The position numbers were made by a program, and so were the translations under genes. The notes below the pieces were generated by a model. That model was not told the DNA's origin. It saw nothing but the letters and a program-made list of their open reading frames with translations, and ran no database searches. From Gallionella sp. (GTDB lineage: Bacteria; Pseudomonadota; Gammaproteobacteria; Burkholderiales; Gallionellaceae), in assembly GCA_030645955.1 (NCBI GenBank), contig JAUSMR010000208.1, positions 1 to 64,000 on the forward strand: a stretch of 64,000 nt of DNA. Reading direction: 5' to 3'. Below are positions 45,476 to 54,419 of the stretch, in pieces (position 1 is the first letter of the stretch; each line of letters opens with the position of its first letter).

Positions 45476-46134
45476 ATAAAAAATGGATTGTCATTTCGAC
45501 AGCAGCGGCCGTCGCGGTGGCCTTTATCGCCGGCATTATGGTTTTTCGTGACCGTTCCACCGCCCTGGTCACCCAGGCCGTGCAGAACAACAACGAGGCT
45601 TTGGTTCGGGCGCACTCGCCCGTCTATGGCAACCCTGACGCCAAAGTCACGATCGTGGAGTTCTTTGATCCGGCCTGCGAGACCTGCCGAATTTTCTACC
45701 CGATCGTCAAAAGAATGGTCAATTCGAGCTTTGGCCAGGTCAGGCTGGTGGTTCGGTACGCGCCCCTGCACAAGGGCTCAGACACCGCCATCAAGATTCT
45801 GGAAGCAGCCCGCAAGCAGGACAAGTATTGGGAAGTGGTTGAAAAAACGTTCGCCCACCAGCCGCAGTGGGCTGCGCACGGCAATCCACAACCCGAACTG
45901 ATCTGGGATGTGATCAAGGACACCGGACTGGATGTGGCAAAAGCCAGGGCAGATGCCGCCAGCCCTGAAATCGATCAGCTGCTGCGCCAGGATCTCGCTG
46001 ACATGATGGCCTTGAAAGTGGACAAGACTCCAGGGTTCTTTGTCAACGGCAGGCCCCTGGAAGACTTTGGCAACGAACAACTCAAAGCACTGGTGCAGGA
46101 AGAAGTCCGCCTGGCTTATCCAAGTAAGAACTGA
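45472..46134 (+). CDS. DsbA/BdbD-like thiol-disulfide protein
   Basis: 220 residues, N-terminal membrane anchor (WIVISTAAAVAVAFIAGIMVF), thioredoxin fold with active site DPACETCRIFYP, helical insertion and cis-Pro loop KTPGFFVNG. Likely the partner of the DsbB encoded immediately upstream. Would protect or form disulfides in the periplasm under copper or thiol stress. Confidence 0.92.
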   Translation: MNKKWIVISTAAAVAVAFIAGIMVFRDRSTALVTQAVQNNNEALVRAHSPVYGNPDAKVTIVEFFDPACETCRIFYPIVKRMVNSSFGQVRLVVRYAPLHKGSDTAIKILEAARKQDKYWEVVEKTFAHQPQWAAHGNPQPELIWDVIKDTGLDVAKARADAASPEIDQLLRQDLADMMALKVDKTPGFFVNGRPLEDFGNEQLKALVQEEVRLAYPSKN

Positions 46135-46138
46135 TCGT

Positions 46139-46273
46139 ATGACGTGCGGTTCACCATGTTTGCCAATGGACATGACGCGCTCGCCGCTCAGGTGCGTCGA
46201 CTGCGGGAGCAACCTGCCCTGCAGGGCCGCTTCCCAAGCACTAAAACCAACAAAAAATAGGCCTGTAATGTGA
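46139..46273 (+). CDS. Tiny Cys-rich ORF
   Basis: 44 residues (MTCGSPCLPMDMTRSPLRCV followed by DCGSNLPCRA...). Two Cys pairs, CGSPC and CVDCGSNLPC, could form a small zinc- or copper-binding knuckle. It starts 4 bases after the DsbA-like stop and overlaps the next gene's start. Coding status uncertain, but Cys spacing and position are suggestive. Confidence 0.35.
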   Translation: MTCGSPCLPMDMTRSPLRCVDCGSNLPCRAASQALKPTKNRPVM

Positions 46274-46995
46274 TGGAACCCCTCTTTTTCCCCGTTGCGC
46301 GCAACCTGGCAGGCATGCGGCTTTTCTTACTTGGCTTGGTAACAGGCCTGTGCTTGCCCACTGTGGCCATGGCGGCGCGCCCTGTGGCGCCGGTGACTCA
46401 AAGCGGCCAGGCGCATGCCCTTGCCAGGTCACAGGACGCCAACCAGCTCATCAACTGGATCAACGCCACGCACAACAACGACGGCAGGACATTTGTCATC
46501 ATCGACAAAAAAGCGGCCCTGCTGCATGTGTTCGATGCCAGCGGCCAGGCCCTTGGCTCCACGCCCGTCCTGCTCGGGCTGGGGGTGGGGGACGACTCGG
46601 TGCCCGGCATTGGCGAGCGAAAGATGTCCACCATCTTGCCGCATGAGCGCACGACGCCGGCGGGCCGCTTCGTGTCCGAGCCCGGCGTCGGCCTTCAGGG
46701 TGAGGACATTGTCTGGGTCGACTACGACACCGCTGTCTCGATACACCGGGTGCGCACCGCCAACAAGGCCGACCGGCGGCTGGAGCGGCTGGCAACGCCC
46801 ACCATCGCCGACAACCGAATTTCATACGGCTGCGTGAATGTGCCGGTGGCGTTTTACGAGTCCCTCATCAAGCCCGGTTTGGGCGCGGCCCCGGCCATCG
46901 TTTATGTGATGCCGGAAACCCGTTCGGCCAAGGTGCAATTCGGCATGCAGCAGGGCGCCTCCAGCGCCGGGCTGGCGTCAGCGTTAAAACCGTAG
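46273..46995 (+). CDS. L,D-transpeptidase (YkuD-like)
   Basis: About 240 residues with signal peptide (MRLFLLGLVTGLCLPTVAMA; a start at 46315 is possible). The YkuD fold appears as FVIIDKKAALLHVFDASGQ, ERTTPAGRF, DYDTAVSIHRV and the catalytic NRISYGCVNVPVAFYES, with His and Cys of the active site. It forms or modifies 3-3 peptidoglycan crosslinks. Last gene of the lspA-to-transpeptidase run. Confidence 0.88.
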   Translation: MEPLFFPVARNLAGMRLFLLGLVTGLCLPTVAMAARPVAPVTQSGQAHALARSQDANQLINWINATHNNDGRTFVIIDKKAALLHVFDASGQALGSTPVLLGLGVGDDSVPGIGERKMSTILPHERTTPAGRFVSEPGVGLQGEDIVWVDYDTAVSIHRVRTANKADRRLERLATPTIADNRISYGCVNVPVAFYESLIKPGLGAAPAIVYVMPETRSAKVQFGMQQGASSAGLASALKP

Positions 46996-47138
46996 GTTTA
47001 CGGTTCCGGGATGAAGTGACGGGGATCGGGCTTTCGCATCGCTCACCGCTTTGCCGGGGACGCGGCCTTGCCGCACCTTTGTTTTGGCTGGCAGCCAATA
47101 TGGGGTTCTCCACATCGAGTTTTTAGTTATTTCGCCAC

Positions 47139-47522
47139 CTACTGAAGCCTTCTGGCACTCTCTCTAGCCGCGCAGAGAAGGGCTTGAGTCCGGTCAGACA
47201 CTGCCATTGGCCGGAACGCATTGACATTGGCGCGTCCAGTGTTCCCGGCTGGCAGCCTGCCAAAGGCATGACCCAGCGGGACCAGCGCCAGCCGCATGAG
47301 CTGGCCCGCAGCTTCCCGGTAGTCGCGCAGTGCCAGTGCGAACCGCAGCATTTCCCAATGCACTCGCCAGTGCAATGCATACTGCTGCTGCACAGCGACA
47401 TGCGCTGCAATCAGCCAATCCCACCGGTCTTCACGCTGCCCGGGCGCGGCCGCGTTGAAGCCCCGCATCAGGAAGTCGTAAATATCCTGCGGCGAGTTCG
47501 AGATCGCATCGGTCGGCTTCAT
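47139..47522 (-). CDS. DUF3703 family protein
   Basis: 127 residues, helical. DWLIAAHVAVQQQYALHWRVHWEMLRFALALRDYREAAGQLMRLALVPLGH shows the repeated H-x-x-H/aromatic pattern of DUF3703. It starts 5 bases after the cadA stop, so it is in the cadA operon. Function unknown; the family is associated with Zn/Cd/Pb islands. Confidence 0.8.
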   Translation of the reverse strand: MKPTDAISNSPQDIYDFLMRGFNAAAPGQREDRWDWLIAAHVAVQQQYALHWRVHWEMLRFALALRDYREAAGQLMRLALVPLGHAFGRLPAGNTGRANVNAFRPMAVSDRTQALLCAARESARRLQ

Positions 47523-47527
47523 GCCTG

Positions 47528-49882
47528 TCAACTGACCTTGCGCGCCTGCACACCACTCATCAGCCGCAGTCCGTTGGCGACCACCAGCAAGCTTGCGCCC
47601 ATGTCGGCAAACACGGCCATCCACATGGTGGCAGTGCCGAACACAGCCAGCACCAGGAACACGCTCTTGATGCCCAGGGCCAGGGTGATGTTCTGCCACA
47701 AAATTGCATGGGTGCGCCTGGACAGTCGCACGGTCTCGGCGACCCGCTCGAGGTTGTCATTCATGATGACCACGTCCGCAGCCTCCATGGCAGTGTCGGT
47801 ACCAGCTGCGCCCATTGCGAACCCGATGTCGGCCTGCGCCAGGGCCGGCGCATCGTTGATGCCATCGCCGGTCATGCACGTGACACCATATTGTTGCTGC
47901 ATCGCCTTGATCGCTTCGAGCTTGGCTTCGGGCAGCAAGTCGCCTCTGGCGTCCTCAATGCCGGCAAGCTTGGCGATGGCCTTGGCTGTCGCGGCGTTGT
48001 CACCAGTGAGCATGACCGGCGTGACGCCCAGCGCCTTGAGGTCAACAATCGCCTGCCTGGATGTTTCCTTGATTGTGTCGGCCACCGCGAACATGCCCAG
48101 CACAGCCGTCTGGCTGGCGAGCAATGTCACCGTGTGCCCCTTTTGCTCGTGCTTGGTCAGCTCGGCCTCAAGCTCGGGCGTTGACAGTCCCTTTTCGCGT
48201 ACCAGCCGGTGGTTGCCCAGCAGGTAGGACTGGCCGGCAACCGCGCCCGATGTGCCGCGGCCCGGCAGGGCAGTAAAGTCCTGCACGTCGTCTGCTTGAA
48301 CACTCAAGCCATTGAAGATGGCTTTGGAAACCGGATGATCCGAGCGAGAGGCCAGCGCCGCAGCCACTTGAGAAGTGAGTATTTCTGGCGCGCCCGCCCA
48401 GGCTTGCCACCCCACCAGCTTGGGTTTGCCTTCGGTCAGCGTGCCGGTCTTGTCCAGCGCAATCGCTTTGAGCAGACGGGCATTCTCCAGGTAGGTTCCG
48501 CCCTTGATCAGGATGCCGCGCCGTGCAGCGGCCGACAGGCCACTCACCACGGTAACGGGCGTGGAGATCACCAGCGCGCAGGGGCAGGCGATCACCAGCA
48601 GCACCAAGGCCTTGTAGAGCGCCTCCAGCCAGCTCAAGCTGCCCAAAAGCGGAAACAGCACGGCCACGCCAATGGCGATGGCAAACACTGCCGGCGTGTA
48701 AATCGCGGCAAAGCGATCGACGAAGCGCTGGGTCGGTGCCCGGGTGCCCTGGGCCTCTTCGACCGCGTGAATGATGCGGGCCAGCGTGGTATCGCTGGCA
48801 CCCGCCGTCACGCGCATGTCGAGTTCGCCCGTCTCGTTGATGGTGCCGGCAAAAAGCAGGTCGCCAGCCGTTTTGTCGACCGGAATGCTCTCGCCGGTGA
48901 TGGGTGCCTGGTTGACCGCGCTGGCGCCCTTGATCACCATGCCGTCGAGCGGCACGCGCTCGCCTGGCTTGATGCGAACGGTTGCCTCCAGCGCGACCGA
49001 TGCCACCGGTGTCTGCACCCATGCGCCATCCGCTGAGAGCATCAAGGCCTTCTCAGGCGCCATGTCCAGCAATCCCTTGATCGCATTGCGGGCCCGGTCC
49101 ACCGCCTTGGCCTCGATCAGTTCGGCAATCGCATACAGCGCCATCACCATGGCGGCTTCGGGCCACTGGCCGATCAGGAAAGCGCCAGTCACGGCGACTG
49201 ACATCAGCGCATTGATGCCCAGCTTGCCGCGCAGCAGCGCGGACAGGCCTTTTTTGTAGGTGTCCAGGCCCGCCAAGGCGATGGCCAGACCCGCGAGCGC
49301 CATGCCCCCTATTTTCCAGGACGTGGTCTCGGGCGCGGCATACGACAGCACCTCGGCTCCGATGGCCAGCACCAGCGCCAGGACCATGCGCCAAATGCCT
49401 CCGGAAAACCCGTGCGCATGATCGTGGGCCGCCTCGGCGCCAGCAACTTGTGACTCCGAGCCTGCCACAGGCAAGGGCTGGGGATCGAACCCTGCCTTGC
49501 GAATGGCGGCCAGGGCCTCAGGGTAGGATTCTGGCGCCGCATCGATGCGCAGCGTGCGTGCGCTGAGCTGAAAGCCTAGAGAGCGGATCCCGGCGATGGG
49601 TTCCAGCGCCCTTCGGATCTCCGACTCTTCCACGGTGCAGTCCATCGTGGCGATCCGAAATTCCTGTCCCGCACCCCGTGCCTTGGGCGCTGGCACGGCC
49701 CCAGTCGAAGCGCAGGCGCCGCCGGGCGCACAGCAGTCGTCGACCGCAGCAGGTGTCAGTGCCGGTGCTGCTGCAGGCGGCTTTGCAGTGGCGAAGGGGG
49801 TGATTTTGATAGGTGCCGCGCAGGATGAACCCGCGCTGCAGCAGTCATCAGGAGGCGTATCAAGCAGATTTTCAGATTTCAT
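47528..49882 (-). CDS. cadA: Cd/Pb/Zn-type P1B-2 ATPase
   Basis: 784 residues. N-terminal metal-binding: two CC-x4-CA clusters (DDCCSAGSSCA, DDCCAPGGACA) and an HMA domain with IATMDCTVEESEIRRAL, the Cys-x-x-Glu form of Zn/Cd/Pb pumps. Then eight membrane helices, NQAPITGESIPVDK, VIACPCALVISTPV, DKTGTLTEGKP, SDHPVSKAI, MLTGDNAATA and [15 protein letters not shown]. Exports soft divalent cations. It is divergent from the MerR-family regulator at 49976 with a MerR-type promoter between. Confidence 0.95.
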   Translation of the reverse strand: MKSENLLDTPPDDCCSAGSSCAAPIKITPFATAKPPAAAPALTPAAVDDCCAPGGACASTGAVPAPKARGAGQEFRIATMDCTVEESEIRRALEPIAGIRSLGFQLSARTLRIDAAPESYPEALAAIRKAGFDPQPLPVAGSESQVAGAEAAHDHAHGFSGGIWRMVLALVLAIGAEVLSYAAPETTSWKIGGMALAGLAIALAGLDTYKKGLSALLRGKLGINALMSVAVTGAFLIGQWPEAAMVMALYAIAELIEAKAVDRARNAIKGLLDMAPEKALMLSADGAWVQTPVASVALEATVRIKPGERVPLDGMVIKGASAVNQAPITGESIPVDKTAGDLLFAGTINETGELDMRVTAGASDTTLARIIHAVEEAQGTRAPTQRFVDRFAAIYTPAVFAIAIGVAVLFPLLGSLSWLEALYKALVLLVIACPCALVISTPVTVVSGLSAAARRGILIKGGTYLENARLLKAIALDKTGTLTEGKPKLVGWQAWAGAPEILTSQVAAALASRSDHPVSKAIFNGLSVQADDVQDFTALPGRGTSGAVAGQSYLLGNHRLVREKGLSTPELEAELTKHEQKGHTVTLLASQTAVLGMFAVADTIKETSRQAIVDLKALGVTPVMLTGDNAATAKAIAKLAGIEDARGDLLPEAKLEAIKAMQQQYGVTCMTGDGINDAPALAQADIGFAMGAAGTDTAMEAADVVIMNDNLERVAETVRLSRRTHAILWQNITLALGIKSVFLVLAVFGTATMWMAVFADMGASLLVVANGLRLMSGVQARKVS

Positions 49883-49895
49883 GCCCTAATTGGAA

Positions 49896-49919
49896 ACCCT
49901 GTAGCGACCTTAAGGTCAA
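49896..49919 (-). promoter_or_regulatory. MerR-type promoter/operator of cadA
   Basis: On the minus strand, TTGACC (complement of 49914-49919) is followed by TTAAGGTCGCTACAGGGTTT, with the dyad-like ACC..T...G / C...A.GGT arms spanning the spacer, as in CadR/PbrR promoters with a long 19-20 bp spacer. The -10 is not clear. It lies about 15-35 bases before the cadA start and 60 bases before the divergent regulator. Confidence 0.6.
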
Positions 49920-49975
49920 GACACTTTTGAAATTTACCCTCCATTCAGCATTGCTATTGATGAAAGAAAGTTTTG

Positions 49976-50479
49976 ATGAAGATCGGTGAGCTGGCCAGGT
50001 TGGCCCAAACGCAGAACGAGACGATCCGGTATTACGAACGCGAAGCCCTGCTGCCCGAGGCCCGCCGTAACGATGCGAACTACCGTATTTATGATGAAAG
50101 TCACGTTCAAAGGCTGGCATTTATTCGTCATTGCCGATCACTGGACATGACGCTGGGCGAGATCAGAACCTTGCTTGACTTCAAGGATGCGCCCGAGGAA
50201 AACTGCGGCAAAGTCAATGCGCTCCTTGACGAGCACATCGGTCACGTGGCCACCCGCATCCAGGGCCTGCGCGCGCTCGAGAAAGAACTCAAAGCGCTGC
50301 GCCTGAAGTGCCGAGCGGGGGAAGCGGCGGCAGATTGCGGCATCCTGTCAGGGCTGGAACAAGCTGCACGCAAACATCAGCCCCTGTGCGCAGCTCCAAG
50401 TCACGCGCACCACATTCAGGGAACCCATCCTCAACTGGGCGGGGCTTTGCCGAGTTCCGGCACGACGTTTCACAAATAG
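49976..50479 (+). CDS. cadR: CadR/PbrR-type MerR regulator
   Basis: 167 residues. MerR DNA-binding head MKIGELARLAQTQNETIRYYEREALLPEARRNDANYR, dimer helix, and metal Cys in EENCGKVN (about residue 77) and LKCRAGEAAADCGIL (about 112 and 119). The tail is His-rich (HQPLCAAPSHAHHIQGTH), as in CadR of Pseudomonas. TTG at 49973 is directly before the ATG used. Twists the cadA promoter on binding Cd/Pb/Zn. Confidence 0.93.
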   Translation: MKIGELARLAQTQNETIRYYEREALLPEARRNDANYRIYDESHVQRLAFIRHCRSLDMTLGEIRTLLDFKDAPEENCGKVNALLDEHIGHVATRIQGLRALEKELKALRLKCRAGEAAADCGILSGLEQAARKHQPLCAAPSHAHHIQGTHPQLGGALPSSGTTFHK

Positions 50480-50577
50480 CCAGACGTGGCCGTTTGCTGC
50501 AAGATTTTGAGGCAGTGTGTTGGCGCCGATTGAATATTCGGTCGACGACAACAGTCACCTTCTGGAGGAACAGTTAC

Positions 50578-50835
50578 GTGAACGAAGAAGAAACGATCGC
50601 GAAGATGCTTTCCGAACTCGCAAAGGCTCGCCCATACGTGGGCGAAACCCAGACCGCTTTCGATGACCGAACTCGGCGACGCTGCGAAGCTGCCACACAA
50701 GTGGATTTGGTTGAGTCGGTTGGGCGAGAAGCCGTGATCAAAGCAGCAACTGGTTTCCTGCCAGAGCTTACTCGGTCTTCGAAACAGCCGCCGGCACAGG
50801 GGCTGACAGAACTGCTGCCAAGCTGGGGCGCTTGA
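50578..50835 (+). CDS. Hypothetical small protein, GTG start
   Basis: 85 residues (VNEEETIAKMLSELAKARPY ... VDLVESVGREAVIKAATGFL). GGAGG lies 9 nt before GTG 50578, which supports translation. The last 23 codons overlap the end of the PIN gene on the opposite strand, so the 3' part may be foreign to the original gene. No family recognised. Confidence 0.4.
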   Translation: MNEEETIAKMLSELAKARPYVGETQTAFDDRTRRRCEAATQVDLVESVGREAVIKAATGFLPELTRSSKQPPAQGLTELLPSWGA

Positions 50836-51370
50836 AGTTTATGCGTCGGCCCGTCTTACTTGGTGTGATCAAGGTGAGCTGGCGGGCACTTTCTGGCAGA
50901 TCGAGATCCTGAATTCGCTTGGCCACAAGTCCGAGCCGCGTTGCTTGGGAAAGGACTCCGTCGTCGCGCGAAATGACCATCTTGGCACCGTGCGCCATGC
51001 CAATTGCGATGATCTGTCGATCCACTTTAATTTTCTGGTAAGGCTCTTCGGACCCGGCTCGTTTGTCGCCTGCATCCAGAGCATCTCTCTCCATCTTGGC
51101 CAGCTCGTGGGCAGCGCCGCGATCAAAGTCGGCGACCATGACGCAGGCCTTCTTCTCAAGCTCTTCCAAGAAAGCGATTCCAGCGCGATCGGCACGCACC
51201 AAAAACTCACTCACGGCGATCATTGGGAAGATGACTTTCGACTTTGATTTGTCGATTTCCTCGATGAAGTGAGCCATCTTGGCGCGGTCATCCGCGGTCG
51301 TGTCTTTCTTCGTAATGTACGAAATGATGAAGTTGGAGTCGACTACGATAACGCGAGGCAGAAATTTCAT
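50768..51370 (-). CDS. PIN-domain protein, probable RNase
   Basis: 200 residues. PIN features: PRVIVVDSNFIISYI (first Asp), MIAVSEFLVR (Glu), KVDRQIIAIGMAHGAKMVISRDDGVLSQATRLG (later Asp residues). A basic C-terminal tail follows (KTGRRINFKRPS). Its ATG shares one base with the stop of the upstream partner (TGATG), implying coupled translation. VapC-like or larger PIN-type RNases would fit; the partner is not a known antitoxin fold. Confidence 0.8.
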   Translation of the reverse strand: MKFLPRVIVVDSNFIISYITKKDTTADDRAKMAHFIEEIDKSKSKVIFPMIAVSEFLVRADRAGIAFLEELEKKACVMVADFDRGAAHELAKMERDALDAGDKRAGSEEPYQKIKVDRQIIAIGMAHGAKMVISRDDGVLSQATRLGLVAKRIQDLDLPESARQLTLITPSKTGRRINFKRPSLAAVLSAPVPAAVSKTE

Positions 51371-52116
51371 CAATGGATGCCTCGAATGTTGTCCCAAACC
51401 GAGATCGGATCTTTCAGTTCTTTCCAGCCATTGCCCGGAATGCGCGCAACTCGCTTGAGCACCTCACTGAATGGCGTGTTGTCGAGGACCTGGAAGCTCT
51501 GCACCGTGCACTTGTTCACTTCGGGCGACCAGCCATTCTCCGTGCGAACCCAGGTGCCCCGCGCAACCAGGCGAACGGTGCCAATTCGGAAGCAGGCCAG
51601 AAGCTGACGGGCGAGCTTTTCATCGCGGACGATGAGCTTGAGATCGCGGTCGAACCCGTCGCGCAGATGCAGATGCATCGTGTCATCGACGCCGACAAGA
51701 CCTGTCACGACGCCGTCGACCTTGCTCTCCTGTAAAAGGCGTTCCATCGACGAACACTGCTCGGGCTGGATGCCGAAGATGATGTGAATCACCCGATCAT
51801 TGGCGTCAAGAATTTCGGCTTCGGCAATAGCGTCTTCGCCCATCATTACTTCGATGGCGAGAAGGTGTTTGCCTGGCCTGCTCGTCGGCTTCATTTTGGC
51901 CTCGACAATGCGGGCGTGGCTGTGGTGCTCCCGGCCAGGCTCGACAACTGCGGCGTAGCCAACGCTGGCGTTCCTGATGCCTTTGAACCGGGGCTTGTTC
52001 TCGTCACCAAGCAACTGCGCGAACTCGGCAATGTATTCCCCGATCCGTTTCATCGGCACAGCACTCTGCTTGCGATCAGGGATGCGCAGCGTGAATGAGT
52101 ACCGGGTCTTGACCAT
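51370..52116 (-). CDS. Unrecognised partner of the PIN protein
   Basis: 248 residues, soluble, no signal peptide. Begins MVKTRYSFTLRIPDRKQSAV with PMKRIGEYIAEFAQLLG, later VTGLVGVDDTMHLHLRDGFDRD and a C-terminal PEVNKCTVQSFQVLDNTPF. I do not recognise the family; the pattern is beta-rich. It is first of a two-gene unit with the PIN gene, overlapping by one base. It could be an antitoxin, an RNA-binding partner or a defence sensor. TATATT at about 52126-52131 may be its -10. Confidence 0.65.
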   Translation of the reverse strand: MVKTRYSFTLRIPDRKQSAVPMKRIGEYIAEFAQLLGDENKPRFKGIRNASVGYAAVVEPGREHHSHARIVEAKMKPTSRPGKHLLAIEVMMGEDAIAEAEILDANDRVIHIIFGIQPEQCSSMERLLQESKVDGVVTGLVGVDDTMHLHLRDGFDRDLKLIVRDEKLARQLLACFRIGTVRLVARGTWVRTENGWSPEVNKCTVQSFQVLDNTPFSEVLKRVARIPGNGWKELKDPISVWDNIRGIH

Positions 52117-52639
52117 TCAGTAATATACCCGAAGGCCGACCAGTTCCATGGGCGGAAAGCCGGCAACGGTTACAACTTTTCAACGAACTTAAAAATCTAC
52201 TACTACTTTAATAAGTAGGATAAACGGCCATTTCAGTTGTGAAACATTGGCGTCAAATCATCAACCGGCTCTATTTTCAGTGATGCAGACGAACCTCCCC
52301 TTTGTTCTGTTACAAAGAACTGATCACTTTAGTGCAAGGGGCTGAAGTTCCGGTTTAGGCCCATAGTTGATTGCCACGAACGACTGCTGGCCTGGCAATT
52401 CAGCCAATAAAATTCAGCATTCAATAAGCTGCCCCCGGCGAGTACCCGCAAACACTGTCTAACTGAAGTGAATTTTCGACTAAAGGCGGCTGTAGCACAT
52501 TCCGAATTGTTCGCCCCCCATACCCGACATTGACATTGGCCGGTTGAGTGTCGGCAATGTGGCGCCGATTTTGATGGGTTGCGCATAAGCCGACACCGAC
52601 GTTCGACAGCAAACTCTGCAAGGTAGTCTCAGACTGGGA

Positions 52640-52890
52640 GCATTCATTCAGTGACGGTGCACGACTTGAAGCACGCAACTTCTTGCCCAGCATTGCCCAA
52701 AGCCGGGTCATCGGTCCGGACCAGGTGCATGTGCCCACCTACATGTTCAAGCTGGTGTACGACGAGGCGGGTCTGGGCAGGCTGGCACCTGAACGACAAC
52801 GCTACCTGAGGTTCAAAACCCATTAGCTATGCCGAGCTGGTCATGCGCACCGGGATTGAGTTTCTGCCAGGCGTGAATTTCGGAGATTGA
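52640..52890 (+). pseudogene. DNA/RNA non-specific endonuclease (NUC1/EndoG) C-terminal remnant
   Basis: Successive frames read RLEARNFLPSIAQSRVIGPD then QVHVPTYMFKLVYDEA; then VWAGWHLNDNAT; then PISYAELVMRTGIEFLPGVN and a stop. These match the C-terminal region of NUC1 nucleases (VPTxxFKLVYD, KPISYxELVxRTGIEFLPG). The catalytic DRGH half is missing and at least two frameshifts separate the pieces. Confidence 0.65.
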
Positions 52891-53326
52891 TTGGGAGGGC
52901 GCATGCCATACCGGCCACGATGCATCTTCGTTGGTGCAACAAAAAGCCAACCCGATCTGACGAGTTGCCGCTGACGCAGCGCTTTTTTTGAACAATCCAA
53001 GCAGCACGTGGAGGCTAGCTTGCCCTCAAAAATTGGTGCGGAGGGCGATCAGTGCCTTGGCTCTGAAGTACGAAATTCCCAAAATGCGCCGATCAAGCCG
53101 CCCTCGCCCGTCCTGACGGACTTGTAGCGTTTTCCGTGGTGTAACAAAAAGGCGGCAGGAGGTGGGCGAGTCACCATCGCGCGGCTTTGGCGAGGCGGTC
53201 ATCATTACATGGCCGTGAATGGAGTGAGACGTAATTGAAAATAATCGCTGGAGATTCGAACCGCAAGATTTCCAACGCCCCAGCTTCGAAGTAGGAAGGT
53301 TTCCCAGGAATTTTCGATAATCAACG

Positions 53327-53433
53327 CTGCCGAAAATACATTTACGAAAACAACGTCCCAAATAATCGCCGCCGACAGCCTTTCGAAAACGTAAACATTC
53401 TCCATCTTTCGGAAACGTAAATATTTTCGGCAG
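53327..53433. repeat. Imperfect inverted/direct repeats with CGTAAA core
   Basis: CTGCCGAAAATACATTTACG (53327-53346) is the near-complement of CGTAAATATTTTCGGCAG (53416-53433). Between and after are direct relatives: TTTCGAAAACGTAAACATT (53381-53399), TTTCGGAAACGTAAATATT (53407-53425) and CACGTAAATGCATTTTTCG at about 53493-53511. It could be a set of protein-binding sites, a mobile-element end or a structured RNA. No known family recognised. Confidence 0.5.
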
Positions 53434-54179
53434 GGGCTGGGCGAGGTTCTATTACGATTTCAAAAATTGACGAAGTCGAAAATGGTTTTCGTGCACGTAA
53501 ATGCATTTTTCGTCTTCGCAAATAATCACGGGTGCGGTTATTAGGAGGCGGGGTTGGTCGTCTTTCTACGCCTTTTTGGGGGGTGTTTTCTCCTGTCTTG
53601 TGTCACCCAAATTGATTTGGAGCTGGACTTCCCTTTGCATTTATCGTCCGCCACCTGTCTTGTAGCCTCTTGGTCTGTCTCCGGCTTTCTGGCTCATGCG
53701 GATTTTCAGGTGGTCAACAAGTGCTTTAAGCTGACCCGAAACTGCCTTAGCGTTTCCAGTTCACCGCCGCCCACCGACTTTTTTGATCGCTCATTCTCGC
53801 ACTGCCACCACCGCAGCTTCATTGTGTTATTCCATTTTTTCTTTAAAGTAAAAAATGCTCTTATGCTACTGTTATTGGTAGATTGATCCGGTAATTTTAA
53901 AGTGTTATTTGTGTGCAAGTGGTAATCTGTTATTTTCAGAAAACGGTAACGCTTGATGCGCATCGTCATAGATTTCGTCATTGGTTTGGGTGCAAATTCT
54001 CCCAAGAGGAAAAGAGGTTGGCGGGGGACAAATACCTGGGAACCGGGTAAAAAAGGATCGGCTTGATTGTTTCGAAGAAATGACATCAAATTGTGCAAAG
54101 AACACAATAAATTTTGCAAACAATGCAATTTGATCGTTTTTAGAACGAAATTCCCCATTTTGAAAAAGGAGAATGGTTG

Positions 54180-54419
54180 ATGCTATTGATCGTAGTGACT
54201 TTTTTGGCGGGGGCGACTTGGGGGCCCCAAGTTTCGATGCAGGCGATGCCGAATCCAGTTGCCTGCATGGCCGCCATGAACGCCGTCGCTCAAACCATTG
54301 GAGCCAGTGCAAAATCAAATCTAAATACTGAATTATTAATCCAAAATGACGGCACCAAGGGGCTAAAAATAACCTCTGGAGTTAATCAACGGATAATGGC
54401 AAGCCTTGCTTGCAAGTGA
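54180..54419 (+). CDS. Small exported hypothetical protein
   Basis: 79 residues: MLLIVVTFLAGATWGPQVSM signal-like start, then PVACMAAMNAVAQTIGASAK and SGVNQRIMASLACK. AAGGAG lies 8 nt before ATG 54180, a strong ribosome site in an otherwise non-coding region. The two Cys may pair. No family recognised. It lies about 200 bases upstream of the Wadjet-like operon in the same direction. Confidence 0.55.
   Translation: MLLIVVTFLAGATWGPQVSMQAMPNPVACMAAMNAVAQTIGASAKSNLNTELLIQNDGTKGLKITSGVNQRIMASLACK

Larger units (their letters stand above)
52117..54179. other. Gene-poor AT-richer region with a nuclease remnant and repeats
   Basis: About 2 kb with no convincing intact gene. Contents seen: the decayed endonuclease at 52640-52890, repeat-rich DNA at 53280-53520, and several open frames (for example 53554-53886 plus, 53706-54158 minus) whose composition looks non-coding. 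It separates the metal-resistance region from the Wadjet-like operon and likely marks an insertion boundary. Confidence 0.6.

Noticed and set aside
46986..47003. AACCGTA/TACGGTT stem at the end of the L,D-transpeptidase gene as a terminator
   Set aside because: No T-run follows and the stem overlaps the stop codon; too weak to list as a feature.
53554..54158. Open frames on both strands in the AT-rich gap
   Set aside because: No ribosome sites, biased low-complexity translation, no recognised domain.
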